Assembly (NCBI RefSeq): GCF_003244315.1
Contig: NZ_QKWH01000001.1
Coordinates: forward strand, 1 to 64,000
Reading direction: 5' to 3'
Source: Xylanimonas oleitrophica
GTDB taxonomy: Bacteria; Actinomycetota; Actinomycetes; Actinomycetales; Cellulomonadaceae
DNA length: 64,000 bases
Shown: positions 47,312-56,749 of the stretch, piece after piece
Layout: each line of letters starts with the position of its first letter
How positions within the stretch are numbered: position 1 is the stretch's first letter
Notes under the pieces: generated by a model
Database searches by the model: none
Told to the model about the DNA's origin: nothing
Seen by the model: the letters and a program-made list of their open reading frames with translations, nothing else
Translations under genes and position numbers: made by a program

Positions 47312-47340
47312 TTCCCAGGACTGGATCGGTCGGGTAGGCT
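47312..47340 (+). promoter_or_regulatory. Candidate promoter of infA
   Basis: TTCCCA (47312-47317) and TAGGCT (47335-47340) are 17 bases apart, 186 bases before infA. The upstream spacer 47059-47311 has neither a gene nor a clear terminator that I can support. Confidence 0.5.
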
Positions 47341-47525
47341 AGTCCGCTGGGTGTAGTCCGTTCGTGCTTGCGTCTCCGACCCTCGGGTCCGGGTCGCGAC
47401 CGGACGGCAGCACGCGAATCCACGTCAACCCCACGCCGGCGGCGTCGTCCTCCGGTGCGGTCGGGCTCGTCCCGTGGCGCGGAAGCATCAGGACGAACGT
47501 CATCGGACGAGAGTTAGCGGAGGAC

Positions 47526-47747
47526 ATGGCAAAGAAGGACGGTGTCATCGAGATCGAGGGCAGCGTGGTCGAGGCACTGCCGAACGCGATGTTCCGCGTG
47601 GAGCTTGCCAACGGTCACAAGGTGCTCGCTCACATCTCGGGCAAGATGCGTCAGCACTACATCCGGATCCTCCCCGAGGACCGGGTCGTGGTGGAGCTGA
47701 GCCCGTACGACCTGTCCCGTGGCCGGATCGTCTACCGCTACAAGTAG
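47526..47747 (+). CDS. infA: Translation initiation factor IF-1
   Basis: A 73-residue OB-fold protein that occupies the A site during initiation. [27 protein letters not shown] and the end [16 protein letters not shown] are canonical. ATG 47526 follows a TAGCGGAGGAC site. In-frame codons extend upstream, but the homology starts at this ATG. Confidence 0.98.
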   Translation: MAKKDGVIEIEGSVVEALPNAMFRVELANGHKVLAHISGKMRQHYIRILPEDRVVVELSPYDLSRGRIVYRYK

Positions 47748-47825
47748 TCCATCCCCCACCCGATCGACACTGCCGCCGTCGCGGCCGGGCCTGGCCCGGA
47801 CCCCGTCGGGGGCGGAGGAACACTG

Positions 47826-47939
47826 ATGAAGGTCAAGCCGAGCGTCAAGAAGATCTGCGACAAGTGCAAGGTGATCCGCCGGCACGGTCGCGTCATGGTG
47901 ATCTGCGAGAACCTGCGCCACAAGCAGCGTCAGGGCTGA
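47826..47939 (+). CDS. rpmJ: 50S ribosomal protein L36
   Basis: A 37-residue zinc ribbon: [20 protein letters not shown] followed by [17 protein letters not shown], with Cys-x2-Cys, a later Cys and a His as metal ligands (C+ type). ATG 47826 follows a GGCGGAGGAACACTG site. Located between infA and rpsM as usual. Confidence 0.96.
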   Translation: MKVKPSVKKICDKCKVIRRHGRVMVICENLRHKQRQG

Positions 47940-48015
47940 TCTCCCCGTGACAGCGCGGTGACGGCGCACGTCGTCACCGTCCAGCGCACCACCACGAACC
48001 TCGACACCCCACCTT

Positions 48016-48030
48016 CGGAGCGAAGCTCCG
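48016..48030 (+). other. Small hairpin in the rpmJ-rpsM spacer
   Basis: CGGAGC-GAA-GCTCCG forms a 6-bp stem with a GAA triloop in the 200-base gap before rpsM. It may be part of an mRNA leader; no known element is recognised. Nothing else is seen in 47940-48139 apart from the rpsM ribosome-binding site. Confidence 0.35.
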
Positions 48031-48139
48031 GCGGAGGCGGCGTCGCAGGGGAACCCCCGGTCCGGAGGCCGGGGCCCGCGGACATCGCGGGAGGGCGGTG
48101 CGGAAGACCTCCGGGCGAAGTACAGGAGCCGGAAGGCAC

Positions 48140-48514
48140 ATGGCACGTCTTGTCGGCGTCGACCTCCCCCGCGAGAAGCGGCTTGAGGTTGCGCTCACCT
48201 ACATCTACGGCGTCGGCCGTACCCGCGCCCAGCAGACGCTGGCCGCCACCGGGATCAACCCGGACGTTCGCGTGAAGGACCTCGGTGACACCGAGCTCGT
48301 CGCGCTCCGTGACTACCTCGAGGGCAACTTCAAGCTCGAGGGTGACCTCCGCCGCGAGGTCGCTGCCGACATCCGCCGCAAGGTCGAGATCGGCACGTAC
48401 CAGGGTCTGCGTCACCGTCGCGGACTGCCGGTGCGCGGTCAGCGCACCAAGACCAACGCGCGTACCCGCAAGGGTCCGAAGCGCACCGTCGCGGGCAAGA
48501 AGAAGGCCCGCTGA
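48140..48514 (+). CDS. rpsM: 30S ribosomal protein S13
   Basis: A 124-residue protein of the small-subunit head that contacts P-site tRNA and L5. [24 protein letters not shown]-like start, [24 protein letters not shown] and a basic tail are present. ATG 48140 follows GGAAGGCAC. Confidence 0.98.
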   Translation: MARLVGVDLPREKRLEVALTYIYGVGRTRAQQTLAATGINPDVRVKDLGDTELVALRDYLEGNFKLEGDLRREVAADIRRKVEIGTYQGLRHRRGLPVRGQRTKTNARTRKGPKRTVAGKKKAR

Positions 48515-48594
48515 CGTCAGCAGTCCGGGCAGCTGGGCGCCGTTAGCGCGCCCGCTCCGGTCCGACGACCTCAGTACCAGGAGAGAACGAGCAC

Positions 48595-49002
48595 ATGCCT
48601 CCCAAGACTCGTGCCGCAGCCGGCACGCGCAAGCCGCGCCGCAAGGACAAGAAGAACGTCCCCCTCGGCCAGGCTCACATCAAGAGCACCTTCAACAACA
48701 CGATCGTCTCGATCACGGACCCGTCGGGCGCCGTGATCTCGTGGGCGTCCGCCGGCCACGTCGGCTTCAAGGGCTCCCGCAAGTCGACGCCGTTCGCCGC
48801 GCAGCTGGCCGCCGAGTCGGCTGCCCGCCGCGCCCAGGAGCACGGCGTGAAGAAGGTCGACGTCTTCGTCAAGGGCCCGGGTTCCGGTCGTGAGACCGCG
48901 ATCCGCTCCCTGCAGGCGACCGGCCTCGAGGTCGGCTCGATCCAGGACGTGACGCCGCAGGCTCACAACGGCGTCCGCCCCCCGAAGCGCCGCCGCGTCT
49001 GA
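48595..49002 (+). CDS. rpsK: 30S ribosomal protein S11
   Basis: A 135-residue platform protein. The core [20 protein letters not shown] and the end [18 protein letters not shown] are canonical. ATG 48595 follows AGGAGAGAACGAGC. rpsD does not follow; the next gene is rpoA after 248 bases. That spacer contains some GC-rich dyads, for example GCCGGG/CCCGGC, but no gene. Confidence 0.98.
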   Translation: MPPKTRAAAGTRKPRRKDKKNVPLGQAHIKSTFNNTIVSITDPSGAVISWASAGHVGFKGSRKSTPFAAQLAAESAARRAQEHGVKKVDVFVKGPGSGRETAIRSLQATGLEVGSIQDVTPQAHNGVRPPKRRRV

Positions 49003-49250
49003 CCTTGCTCCGCCGTGGTCGGGCACGGCAGCGCTCCTGAGAGGTGCTCTTGGCGCCTCTGGGGGGCGGCTGCCGGGCCCGACCCCTGCCCGGCGTCGCG
49101 CCACCTGCTTCCCTCCTCGCTCGCGCGGAGGCCGGGTGGCACGGTGCCGGATCCCTGCCCGGGCGGACGGACCGAGTCCGGCCCGGGATCGCGAGTTTCG
49201 CGGACACGTGATGCGTCATATGGCGGACGCACACTGAAAGGACAACCACA

Positions 49251-50261
49251 GTGCTGATCGCACAGCGCCCCACCCTGACCGAAGAGGTCATCTCGGAGCA
49301 CCGCACGCGTTTTGCCATCGAGCCGCTGGAGCCTGGCTTCGGCTACACGCTCGGCAACTCGCTGCGTCGCACCCTGCTGTCGTCCATCCCGGGCGCGGCC
49401 GTCACCTCCATCCGCATCGACGGTGTGCTCCACGAGTTCACCACCGTGCCGGGTGTGAAGGAGGACGTCACCGAGATCATCCTCAACATCAAGAACCTCG
49501 TCGTCTCCTCGGAGAACGACGAGCCGGTCGTCATGTACCTGCGCAAGCAGGGTGCCGGGGCCGTCACCGCTGCGGACATCGTGCCGCCGGCGGGGGTCGA
49601 GGTGCACAACCCCGACCTGCACATCGCCACGCTGAACGACAAGGGCAAGCTCGAGATCGAGCTGACCGTCGAGCGTGGTCGTGGCTACGTCTCCGCCGCG
49701 CAGAACAAGTCGGCGGACGCGGAGATCGGTCGCATCCCTGTCGACTCGATCTACTCGCCCGTCCTCAAGGTCACCTACAAGGTCGAGGCCACCCGTGTGG
49801 AGCAGCGCACGGACTTCGACAAGCTGATCGTCGACGTCGAGACGAAGCCGGCCATCACGCCGCGCGACGCGCTCGCCTCCGCCGGCAAGACGCTCGTCGA
49901 GCTCTTCGGCCTTGCCCGCGAGCTGAACGTCGAGGCCGAGGGCATCGAGATCGGCCCGTCGCCGACGGACTCCGCGCTGGCCGCGGACCTGGCGCTGCCG
50001 ATCGAGGAGCTCAACCTCACGATCCGTTCGTACAACTGCCTCAAGCGTGAGGGCATCCACCAGGTGGGTGAGCTCGTCGCGCGCAGCGAGGCCGATCTGC
50101 TCGACATCCGTAACTTCGGCGCCAAGTCGATCAACGAGGTCAAGGAGAAGCTGGCCGAGCTCGGCCTGTCGCTCAAGGACTCGCCGCTCGACTTCGACCC
50201 GTCCGCCGCCTACTACGACGGTGGCGACGACGCGGCGAGCTACGACGAGCAGTCGTACTGA
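49251..50261 (+). CDS. rpoA: DNA-directed RNA polymerase subunit alpha
   Basis: A 336-residue subunit that starts polymerase assembly. The N-terminal domain ([21 protein letters not shown]) and the C-terminal domain that binds UP elements and activators ([40 protein letters not shown]) are complete, with an acidic/Tyr tail. The start is GTG 49251 after GAAAGGACAACCACA. Confidence 0.98.
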   Translation: MLIAQRPTLTEEVISEHRTRFAIEPLEPGFGYTLGNSLRRTLLSSIPGAAVTSIRIDGVLHEFTTVPGVKEDVTEIILNIKNLVVSSENDEPVVMYLRKQGAGAVTAADIVPPAGVEVHNPDLHIATLNDKGKLEIELTVERGRGYVSAAQNKSADAEIGRIPVDSIYSPVLKVTYKVEATRVEQRTDFDKLIVDVETKPAITPRDALASAGKTLVELFGLARELNVEAEGIEIGPSPTDSALAADLALPIEELNLTIRSYNCLKREGIHQVGELVARSEADLLDIRNFGAKSINEVKEKLAELGLSLKDSPLDFDPSAAYYDGGDDAASYDEQSY

Positions 50262-50340
50262 CGACCCAGTGCTTCGTGCACCCTCGCCGCGGCGGCCCTA
50301 GGGCCGCGCGGCGGGGACACCCTTCAAGGAGAACCCGATA

Positions 50341-50862
50341 ATGCCTACCCCCACCAAGGGTCCGCGGCTCGGCGGTGGCCCGGCTCACGAGCGCCTGATC
50401 CTCGCGAACCTGTCCACGGCGCTCTTCGAGCACGGCCGGATCACGACGACCGAGACCAAGGCCAAGCGCCTGCGCCCCCTGGCCGAGCGTCTGATCACGT
50501 TCGCCAAGCGCGGTGACCTGCACGCCCGCCGTCGCGTCCTGACCGTGGTCCGCGACAAGGGCGTGGTGCACACGCTGTTCACCGAGATCGCCCCGGCCAT
50601 GGCCGAGCGCAACGGTGGCTACACGCGCATCACCAAGGTCGGCAACCGCAAGGGCGACAACGCCCCCATGGCGGTCATCGAGCTCGTGACCGAGCCCGTC
50701 AGCCCGAAGCAGGCCGTCGTCAAGGAGGCCGAGAAGGCCACCAAGAAGTCGGCGAAGAAGGCTGAGCCGAAGGCTGAGGAGACCGTCGAGACCCCGGCCG
50801 AGGCCACCGAGGCGCCGGCCGAGGCCGCCGCCGAGACGACCGAGGAGAAGAAGGAGGCCTGA
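50341..50862 (+). CDS. rplQ: 50S ribosomal protein L17
   Basis: A 173-residue tunnel-exit protein. The conserved core ([28 protein letters not shown] to about residue 120) is followed by about 50 residues rich in Lys, Glu, Ala and Thr, a tail common in actinobacterial L17. ATG 50341 follows AAGGAGAACCCGATA. A strong terminator follows. Confidence 0.97.
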   Translation: MPTPTKGPRLGGGPAHERLILANLSTALFEHGRITTTETKAKRLRPLAERLITFAKRGDLHARRRVLTVVRDKGVVHTLFTEIAPAMAERNGGYTRITKVGNRKGDNAPMAVIELVTEPVSPKQAVVKEAEKATKKSAKKAEPKAEETVETPAEATEAPAEAAAETTEEKKEA

Positions 50863-50886
50863 GCCTCCGCTCTCCGAGCGATCCGT

Positions 50887-50922
50887 CGAGGGCCCCGCAC
50901 CGTCACCGGTGCGGGGCCCTCG
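50887..50922 (+). terminator. Terminator after rplQ
   Basis: A perfect 16-bp stem (50887-50902 with 50907-50922) encloses a TCAC loop, 24 bases after the rplQ stop, ending the rpsM-rplQ unit. Confidence 0.88.
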
Positions 50923-50977
50923 TGCGTGCTCGCCTGCCGGACTTTCCTGGACGCGGGGGAGCGGTGAGCATGGGGGG

Positions 50978-51802
50978 ATGAGCATCGCGGACGACGCCCG
51001 GCGGCACGGTGGGCCAGGGGCACCGGTGCCCGTGCTGCTGGTGCACGGGGCGCGGACGTCGCGCACGATGTGGCGGCGTCAGCTCGACGTCCTGGCACGG
51101 GCCGGGGTGCCTGCGGCGGCGGTGGACCTGCCTGGGCACGGGGAGCACATCGAGGAGCGGTTCACGCTCGACGGCGCGGTGGCGGCCCTGCGCGGCGCGG
51201 TCGAGGATCTGGGCGGCCGGGCGCTGGTGGTGGGCCTCTCGCTGGGAGGCTACGTGGCGATCGAGCACCGGGCGCGCCACCCCGAGCAGTCGGCAGGTCT
51301 GGTGGCGGCGTCGTGCAGCACCCCGCCGCAGTCACGCCTGCGGGACGCGTGGGCGGTGGCGGTGCGGCTCATCGAGGGCCGGCCGGACCACGGGGCGCGG
51401 CTCAACGACCTGCTGGTGGGGCTCACGCTCGATGCGCAGGCGGCGCGGGACATCGCGGAGGGCGGGTACGCGCTCGAGGTCATGGGCGACGTGCTGCGCG
51501 AGGTCGCGAGCGTGGACACGCTGGGGGCGCTGGCGCGGGGCACGAGCCCCGTGTGGGTCGTCAACGGGCGCTGGGACCACTTCCGGGGGTGGGAACGGTC
51601 GATGGTCCGGTCTGCCCGGTCGAGCGGCGCGCCGGCCCGTCTGGTCGTGGTGCCGCACGCGCGCCACCTGGTGAGCTTCGACGCCCCGGTGCCGTTCGCG
51701 CGGGTGCTGCTCGAGGCTGCCGAGGCGGTCACTCCCAGGTCGAGCGGGGCAGCTCCCACGCCCGGGCCCCGCCCACGAGCGCCGCGGAGTTCGGCACGAT
51801 GA
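50978..51802 (+). CDS. Alpha/beta hydrolase
   Basis: A 274-residue alpha/beta-hydrolase fold protein. The oxyanion strand is VLLVHGARTSRTMW, the nucleophile elbow is VVGLSLGGYVAIEH (Ser in GLSLGG), and acid and base candidates are NGRWDHF and PHARHLVSFD. ATG 50978 is used, preceded by a G-rich run. The last 24 or so residues (after EAVTPRSSG) are read from the antisense of the convergent kinase gene, giving a 74-base overlap; they are Pro/Arg-rich and probably functionless. Substrate unknown (esterase, lactonase or similar). Confidence 0.85.
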   Translation: MSIADDARRHGGPGAPVPVLLVHGARTSRTMWRRQLDVLARAGVPAAAVDLPGHGEHIEERFTLDGAVAALRGAVEDLGGRALVVGLSLGGYVAIEHRARHPEQSAGLVAASCSTPPQSRLRDAWAVAVRLIEGRPDHGARLNDLLVGLTLDAQAARDIAEGGYALEVMGDVLREVASVDTLGALARGTSPVWVVNGRWDHFRGWERSMVRSARSSGAPARLVVVPHARHLVSFDAPVPFARVLLEAAEAVTPRSSGAAPTPGPRPRAPRSSAR

Positions 51803-52496
51803 CGACGTCGTCCCCGAGGCGGGCGAGCGCGGTGGGTGTGATGCGGCGCGAGTTGCCGCCGCCGATGTAGAGCCGGTCCCACCAGAACACGGGCCTCAGG
51901 CCCTCGACCATCGCCACGACGCGCCGGGACCACAGGCCGTCGCCCAGGCGGCGGCGCTCCGGTTCCCCGACGTACTGGTCGTAGGTGGTGCCGCGCCGCA
52001 CGGGGGCGTGGGACCACTCCAGGTGGGGGGCGAGCCGACCGCCGTCGAACAGTGCGGAGCCCAGCCCCGTGCCGAGCGTGAGGACGAGCTCGAAGCCTGA
52101 GCCGGCGATGACGCCGGCGCCGTGCACCTCGGCGTCGTTGAGCACCATGGCGGGCACGCCCAGGCGGGCGCTGACGGCGGCCTGGACGTCGAAGCTGGAC
52201 CACGCCTCGACCAGGTTGGGCTCGACGCGCGAGCGCGGCCCGGAGCGGGTGATGTAGTGCGGGGTGTGCACGACGACGCCGTGGCGCAGCATGCCGGGCA
52301 TGCCGACGGTGGCGCGCTGCGCCGCCGGGAGGCCGCCGGCGATCTCGGCGATCGTCTCGACCAGCAGCGAGGGCGGCAGCGGGTACGGGGTGGGGACGCG
52401 CACGGGGGCGGAGTGGGCGGTGCCCGCCTCGTCGAGCACGTTGGCCTTGATCCCCGAGCCTCCGCAGTCGACGGCGAGGGTGAGCGTCTCCGGCAT
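51729..52496 (-). CDS. ROK-family sugar kinase, polyphosphate-glucokinase-like
   Basis: A 255-residue ASKHA-fold kinase. The phosphate-1 loop is AVDCGGSGIKANVLD, the sugar-binding and catalytic region includes MVLNDAEVHGAG (catalytic Asp), and phosphate-2 is LVLTLGTGLGSALFDGG. The E-W-S-H segment (HLEWSHAP) resembles actinobacterial polyphosphate/ATP glucokinases. The ROK zinc motif CxCGxxGC is not seen. ATG 52496. Probable substrate glucose or a related sugar, with ATP or polyphosphate as donor; not certain. It is divergent from truA, with start codons about 44 bases apart. Confidence 0.82.
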   Translation of the reverse strand: MPETLTLAVDCGGSGIKANVLDEAGTAHSAPVRVPTPYPLPPSLLVETIAEIAGGLPAAQRATVGMPGMLRHGVVVHTPHYITRSGPRSRVEPNLVEAWSSFDVQAAVSARLGVPAMVLNDAEVHGAGVIAGSGFELVLTLGTGLGSALFDGGRLAPHLEWSHAPVRRGTTYDQYVGEPERRRLGDGLWSRRVVAMVEGLRPVFWWDRLYIGGGNSRRITPTALARLGDDVVIVPNSAALVGGARAWELPRSTWE

Positions 52497-52528
52497 GCCA
52501 CCATCATCGCCGGGCCGGGCCCGTCCGG

Positions 52529-52534
52529 GACAAT
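52529..52534 (+). promoter_or_regulatory. -10 box directly before truA
   Basis: GACAAT ends six bases before the GTG start at 52541, so transcription would begin at or next to the start codon. No Shine-Dalgarno sequence is visible. Confidence 0.4.
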
Positions 52535-52540
52535 GGCCGG

Positions 52541-53470
52541 GTGGATCACGCTGGGACCGTCCGTGCACGCCTCGACCTCGCCTATGACGGCACGCACTTC
52601 GCCGGGTGGGCGCGCCAGCCGGGGCTGCGCACCGTGCAGGGTGCGCTGGAGGAGGCGCTGGAGCGGGTGCTGCGCCTCGAGGCGCTGGGGCTGCCGGTGC
52701 CGCGCGTGACGGTGGCGGGCCGCACGGACGCGGGCGTGCACGCGCGCGGGCAGGTGGTCCACGTCGACGTCCCGATCGAGCGGTGGGCGGCCCTGCCGGG
52801 CCGGTCCGACCGCGCTCCTGGACCGTCGCTCGTGACGCGGCTGAGCGGGGTGCTGCCGCCCGACGTCGTGGTGCACCGCGCGCAGCTCGCGCCGGACGGC
52901 TTCGACGCCCGGTTCTCGGCGCTGTACCGGCGCTACGCCTACCGGGTGGCGGATCACGCCTCCCTGCGCGACCCGCTGCGGCGCACCCACGTGCTGTGGC
53001 AGCGGCGACCGCTCGACGTCGAGGCCATGCACGCCGCCGTGCAGCCGCTGCTGGGGGTGCGGGACTTCGCGGCGTTCTGCAAGCCGCGGCCCGGCGCCAC
53101 CACCATCCGGGAGCTGAAGGAGCTCACCTGGGAGCGGCCGGAGCAGGGTCCCGACGCCGGGCTCGTCGTGGCCCGGGTGGTCGCCGACGCGTTCTGCCAC
53201 AACATGGTGCGTGCCCTCGTCGGAGCGTCGGTCGCGGTGGGGGAGGGGCGCAGGCCCGTCACGTGGCCGGCCGAGGTGCTGGCCTCCCGCGAGCGGGAGC
53301 GCAACGCCGCCGTCGTGCCGCCGCACGGCCTGGTGCTGGAGGAGGTCGTCTACCCGGCGGACGCCGAGCTCGCGGGGCGCGCCGAGCGTGTGCGGGCGGT
53401 CCGCATGGAGGAGGACGTGTGGGAGGGGCCGGCGACGAGCGGAGGGCCGGGCCTCCCCGCACGGGGGTGA
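52541..53470 (+). CDS. truA: tRNA pseudouridine synthase A
   Basis: A 309-residue enzyme that makes pseudouridine at positions 38-40 of tRNA anticodon stems. The N-terminal RARLDLAYDGTHFAGWARQPG, the catalytic AGRTDAGVHARGQVVHVD (Asp in RTDAGVHA), and the C-terminal CHNMVRALVGASVAVGEGRR are diagnostic. GTG 52541 has no ribosome-binding site and fits a leaderless message. truA follows the rplQ region in many actinobacteria. Confidence 0.94.
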   Translation: MDHAGTVRARLDLAYDGTHFAGWARQPGLRTVQGALEEALERVLRLEALGLPVPRVTVAGRTDAGVHARGQVVHVDVPIERWAALPGRSDRAPGPSLVTRLSGVLPPDVVVHRAQLAPDGFDARFSALYRRYAYRVADHASLRDPLRRTHVLWQRRPLDVEAMHAAVQPLLGVRDFAAFCKPRPGATTIRELKELTWERPEQGPDAGLVVARVVADAFCHNMVRALVGASVAVGEGRRPVTWPAEVLASRERERNAAVVPPHGLVLEEVVYPADAELAGRAERVRAVRMEEDVWEGPATSGGPGLPARG

Positions 53471-53534
53471 GCCGTGCGGGGGGCGCCGCAGCCGGTCCGC
53501 TCGGGGACCCGCCGGAGTGCCGGCCCGCCGGTGG

Positions 53535-53951
53535 TCAGGGCTCCTCGGTCCAGTGGACCGCGGCCTCCTCGGCGCTCGCGGCGGCGCCGTCGATGCCGAC
53601 GTCCTCGCCGTAGGTCGAGGTGTCCCGGGCGGTGCCGTCCTCCGTGGGCTCGGCGTCGGCGTCGGCGACGAGGCGGCCCGCACGCGTGGTGTCCGGGCGG
53701 GTGGCGCCGTCCTCCCACACCTCGGGCTCCTCCGCCTCGAGACGGCGGTCCATCGGCTCGTCGTGCTCCTGCTCCCACTGCGTCTCGCCCCAGCGGCCGG
53801 TGCGGTCGCGCTCGGGCGGCGAGTACCCCTCGTCGAGGGGCTCGTAGCGGTCGGGGCCGGGCATGAGCGTGTCGTCGCGCGAGAGCTGGTTGGTGTCGCC
53901 CTCGGCGTCGATCTCGGGGTCTGGCCTGGTGGCCGGGGTCTCCTCGGTCAT
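53535..53951 (-). CDS. DUF5709-like acidic hypothetical protein
   Basis: A 138-residue strongly acidic protein without membrane segments or signal peptide. The block DDTLMPGPDRYEPLDEGYSPPERDR followed by ERDRTGRWGETQWEQEHDEPMDRRL resembles the actinobacterial DUF5709 family (about 40 positions in common pattern, judged by eye). Function unknown. ATG 53951 is chosen as the start of the conserved part, with a GTGGAGCC site. It is transcribed against its neighbours, truA and rplM, and lies in a gap of their conserved string. Confidence 0.72.
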   Translation of the reverse strand: MTEETPATRPDPEIDAEGDTNQLSRDDTLMPGPDRYEPLDEGYSPPERDRTGRWGETQWEQEHDEPMDRRLEAEEPEVWEDGATRPDTTRAGRLVADADAEPTEDGTARDTSTYGEDVGIDGAAASAEEAAVHWTEEP

Positions 53952-54047
53952 GGCTCCACCGTGCCCCCGGGCGGCGGGGCACGCAGCGCGAGCGGCGGGC
54001 TGTTCGCGCTGCGCGATGCCACGGGCGGGCACGTGACCGACCTCGCT

Positions 54048-54077
54048 TTGGTGATAGTGGAGGCCTGCCGCTAGACT
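54048..54077 (+). promoter_or_regulatory. Promoter of rplM-rpsI
   Basis: TTGGTG (54048-54053) and TAGACT (54072-54077) with an 18-base spacer form a good sigma-70 class promoter 166 bases before rplM. The leader 54078-54243 shows no gene. Confidence 0.65.
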
Positions 54078-54243
54078 GGCGAGCCGTTGTGCTGTAGTTC
54101 CGACGTCCCGCGATCATCAGCGCGCCCACTCGCACCGAGATCGCACGGCCTGGGCGTCAACCAGGAACCTCCCGCGCACAACGACCTGACTCATCGGGCG
54201 CCGCTTCTCGCCCGACGACACCAACACGAAAAGGTTACGAACC

Positions 54244-54693
54244 GTGCGTACGTACACCCCGAAGCCCGGCGACGTCCAGCGCGACTGGTACGTCGTCGAC
54301 GCGACCGACGTCGTCCTGGGCCGCCTGGCCAGCCAGGTCGCCACGCTCCTGCGCGGGAAGCACAAGCCGACCTTCGCCCCGCACGTCGACGGCGGTGACT
54401 TCGTCATCGTCATCAACGCCGACAAGGTTGCCCTGTCGGGCAACAAGCGGACGACGAAGATGGCCTACCGCCACTCCGGCTACCCGGGCGGTCTGCGTGC
54501 CGTCGCGTATGGCGAGCTGCTCGAGAAGAACCCTGAGCGCGCCATCGAGAAGGCTGTTCGCGGGATGCTCCCGAAGAACAGCCTCGCCCGTCAGCAGCTC
54601 GGCAAGCTGAAGGTCTACCGCGGTGCGGAGCACCCGCACGCGGCCCAGCAGCCCCAGCCGTTCGAGATCACCCAGGTTTCGCAGCAGGCCTGA
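54244..54693 (+). CDS. rplM: 50S ribosomal protein L13
   Basis: A 149-residue early assembly protein. [43 protein letters not shown] and the [25 protein letters not shown] block are canonical. The start is GTG 54244, preceded by AAAAGGTTACGAACC. rpsI follows after 32 bases. Confidence 0.98.
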   Translation: MRTYTPKPGDVQRDWYVVDATDVVLGRLASQVATLLRGKHKPTFAPHVDGGDFVIVINADKVALSGNKRTTKMAYRHSGYPGGLRAVAYGELLEKNPERAIEKAVRGMLPKNSLARQQLGKLKVYRGAEHPHAAQQPQPFEITQVSQQA

Positions 54694-54725
54694 GCCGCTG
54701 CGCAGCGAGACGAAGGATTCGAAAA

Positions 54726-55208
54726 GTGGCAGAGACCACCGTCGACACCGAGCTGGAGACCCCCAGCACCTACACGACCGAGACCGAGGCGCCCGTCGCC
54801 AACGGCGGTCAGTCCATCACGGCTCCGGGCCAGGCCCTGGGCCGCCGCAAGGAGGCCGTGGCGCGCGTGCGCCTCGTCCCCGGTACCGGCCAGTGGAAGA
54901 TCAACGGCCGCACCCTCGAGGACTACTTCCCGAACAAGGTGCACCAGCAGCTGGTCAACTCCCCGCTGAAGCTGGTCGAGGTCGAGGGCCGCTTCGACGT
55001 CATCGCCCGCATCACGGGTGGTGGCGCGTCCGGCCAGGCCGGCGCCCTGCGCCTGGGCATCGCCCGTGCGCTCAACGAGATCGACCGCGAGGCCAACCGC
55101 CCCGCGCTCAAGAAGGCCGGGTTCCTGACTCGCGACGCCCGCGTCGTCGAGCGCAAGAAGGCCGGTCTCAAGAAGGCCCGCAAGGCCCCCCAGTACAGCA
55201 AGCGCTGA
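54726..55208 (+). CDS. rpsI: 30S ribosomal protein S9
   Basis: A 160-residue protein whose C-terminal Arg (YSKR) contacts P-site t[26 protein letters not shown] and [21 protein letters not shown] are typical; the N-terminal 30 residues are an extension. The start is GTG 54726 after ACGAAGGATTCGAAAA. Confidence 0.97.
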   Translation: MAETTVDTELETPSTYTTETEAPVANGGQSITAPGQALGRRKEAVARVRLVPGTGQWKINGRTLEDYFPNKVHQQLVNSPLKLVEVEGRFDVIARITGGGASGQAGALRLGIARALNEIDREANRPALKKAGFLTRDARVVERKKAGLKKARKAPQYSKR

Positions 55209-55222
55209 TCTGGAGCGCTCTG

Positions 55223-55310
55223 GCCCCGCAGCCTCGCCGCTGCGGTGCTCTGCGGGGCTTCCAGAGCTGCTCGCTGCGGCCCCGTCGGACTCCGTCCGGC
55301 GGGGCCGCAG
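55223..55310 (+). terminator. Two hairpins after rpsI
   Basis: The first is a 9-bp stem (55223-55231 with 55250-55258) around an 18-base loop. The second, stronger, is an 11-bp stem (55274-55284 with 55300-55310) with inner CGGAC/GTCCG pairing. Together they probably terminate rplM-rpsI. Confidence 0.7.
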
Positions 55311-55351
55311 TCGTGCGCGACCGGCCACGTCAGCGGCGGTCGGCCGGCGTC

Positions 55352-55357
55352 TACGAT
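55352..55357 (+). promoter_or_regulatory. -10 box before glmM
   Basis: TACGAT lies 27 bases before the glmM start, and GAGAGGAATCCC between them is a good ribosome-binding site. No clear -35. Confidence 0.4.
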
Positions 55358-55384
55358 CAGGTTGCCCCCACCGAGAGGAATCCC

Positions 55385-56749
55385 ATGGCCCGCTTGTTCG
55401 GCACCGACGGTGTCCGAGGTCTTGCCAACCGGGACGTCACCGCGGAGCTCGCGCTGGCGCTCGGCAGCGCCGCGGCGCACGAGCTCGGCTCGTCCCCCCA
55501 GTTCTCCGGGCACCGCCCGCGCGCCCTGGTCGCGCGCGACCCGCGCGCCTCCGGTGAGTTCCTGGGTGCCGGCATGATCGCCGGCCTCGCCAGCGCAGGC
55601 GTCGACGTCGTCGACCTCGGCGTGGTGCCCACCCCCGCGCTCGCCTACCTGGTGACCGAGCTCGACGCCGACCTCGGCGTGATGATCTCGGCGTCCCACA
55701 ACGCGATGCCGGACAACGGGATCAAGTTCTTCCAGCGGGGCGGTCTCAAGCTCGACGACGCCGTCGAGGACCGCATCGAGGCGCGCCTCGGGGAGACGTG
55801 GGAGCGGCCCACGGGAGCCGACGTCGGGCGGGTGCGCGTGGACGCGGGCATCGCGGTGCAGCGCTACGTCGAGCACCTCGTGCAGAGCGTGGGCACGACA
55901 CCGGACCACCGCCCCCTGGAAGGGCTGCGGATCGCGGTGGACGCCGCGAACGGTGCCGCCAGCGAGGTGGGGCCGGAGGCGCTGCGGCAGGCCGGCGCGG
56001 ACGTCGTGGTGATGAACGCGAGCCCCGACGGGCGCAACATCAACGAGAAGGCGGGCTCCACCCACCCGGAGCAGCTCCAGGCCGTGGTGGTCGCGGCGGA
56101 GGCCGACTTCGGTGTCGCGTTCGACGGTGACGCCGACCGCTGCCTCGCGGTGGACCACGGCGGGGCGCTGGTGGACGGCGACCAGATCCTGGGGATCCTG
56201 GCCCGCTCGATGAAGACGGCGGGCCGTCTGCCCAACGACACCCTCGTCGTCACCGTGATGAGCAACCTGGGCCTGCTGCTGGCGATGCAGGAGTCCGGCA
56301 TCGCCACCGTGCAGACGGCGGTGGGCGACCGGTACGTCCTCGAGGCGATGCGCGCGCACGGCCACGGGCTCGGCGGCGAGCAGTCGGGCCACATCATCCT
56401 CGCCGAGCACTCGACCACGGGTGACGGCGTCCTGACGGCGCTGCACCTGGCGGCCGAGGTCAAGCGGTCGGGCCAGCGCCTGGCCGACCTGGCGGGGAGC
56501 ATCCCGCGCCTGCCGCAGACCCTGGTCAACGTCAAGGGCGTGGACAAGTCGCGGGCGAGCAGCGACGCGGGCGTGCTGGCCGCGGTCGCCTCCGCGGAGA
56601 CGTCGCTCGGCGCCACGGGCCGTGTCCTGCTGCGCCCGTCGGGCACCGAGCCGCTGGTCCGTGTGATGGTCGAGGCGGCGACGCAGCAGCAGGCCGACGG
56701 CGTGGCCGAGGAGCTCGCCGTCGTGGTGCGCGAGCGGCTCGCGCTGTGA
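55385..56749 (+). CDS. glmM: Phosphoglucosamine mutase
   Basis: A 454-residue enzyme converting GlcN-6-P to GlcN-1-P for UDP-GlcNAc and peptidoglycan. The catalytic phosphoserine Ser104 lies in [17 protein letters not shown], the metal loop is [12 protein letters not shown], the sugar loop GGEQSGHII, and the phosphate-binding loop [12 protein letters not shown]. The start FGTDGVRG is canonical. It supplies the next step after GlmS, also in the window. Its stop overlaps the def GTG by four bases. Confidence 0.97.
   Translation: MARLFGTDGVRGLANRDVTAELALALGSAAAHELGSSPQFSGHRPRALVARDPRASGEFLGAGMIAGLASAGVDVVDLGVVPTPALAYLVTELDADLGVMISASHNAMPDNGIKFFQRGGLKLDDAVEDRIEARLGETWERPTGADVGRVRVDAGIAVQRYVEHLVQSVGTTPDHRPLEGLRIAVDAANGAASEVGPEALRQAGADVVVMNASPDGRNINEKAGSTHPEQLQAVVVAAEADFGVAFDGDADRCLAVDHGGALVDGDQILGILARSMKTAGRLPNDTLVVTVMSNLGLLLAMQESGIATVQTAVGDRYVLEAMRAHGHGLGGEQSGHIILAEHSTTGDGVLTALHLAAEVKRSGQRLADLAGSIPRLPQTLVNVKGVDKSRASSDAGVLAAVASAETSLGATGRVLLRPSGTEPLVRVMVEAATQQQADGVAEELAVVVRERLAL

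Noticed and set aside
48003-48139. Small RNA gene in the rpmJ-rpsM spacer
   Set aside because: One 6-bp hairpin is present, but there is no promoter or terminator of its own; it is more likely mRNA leader.
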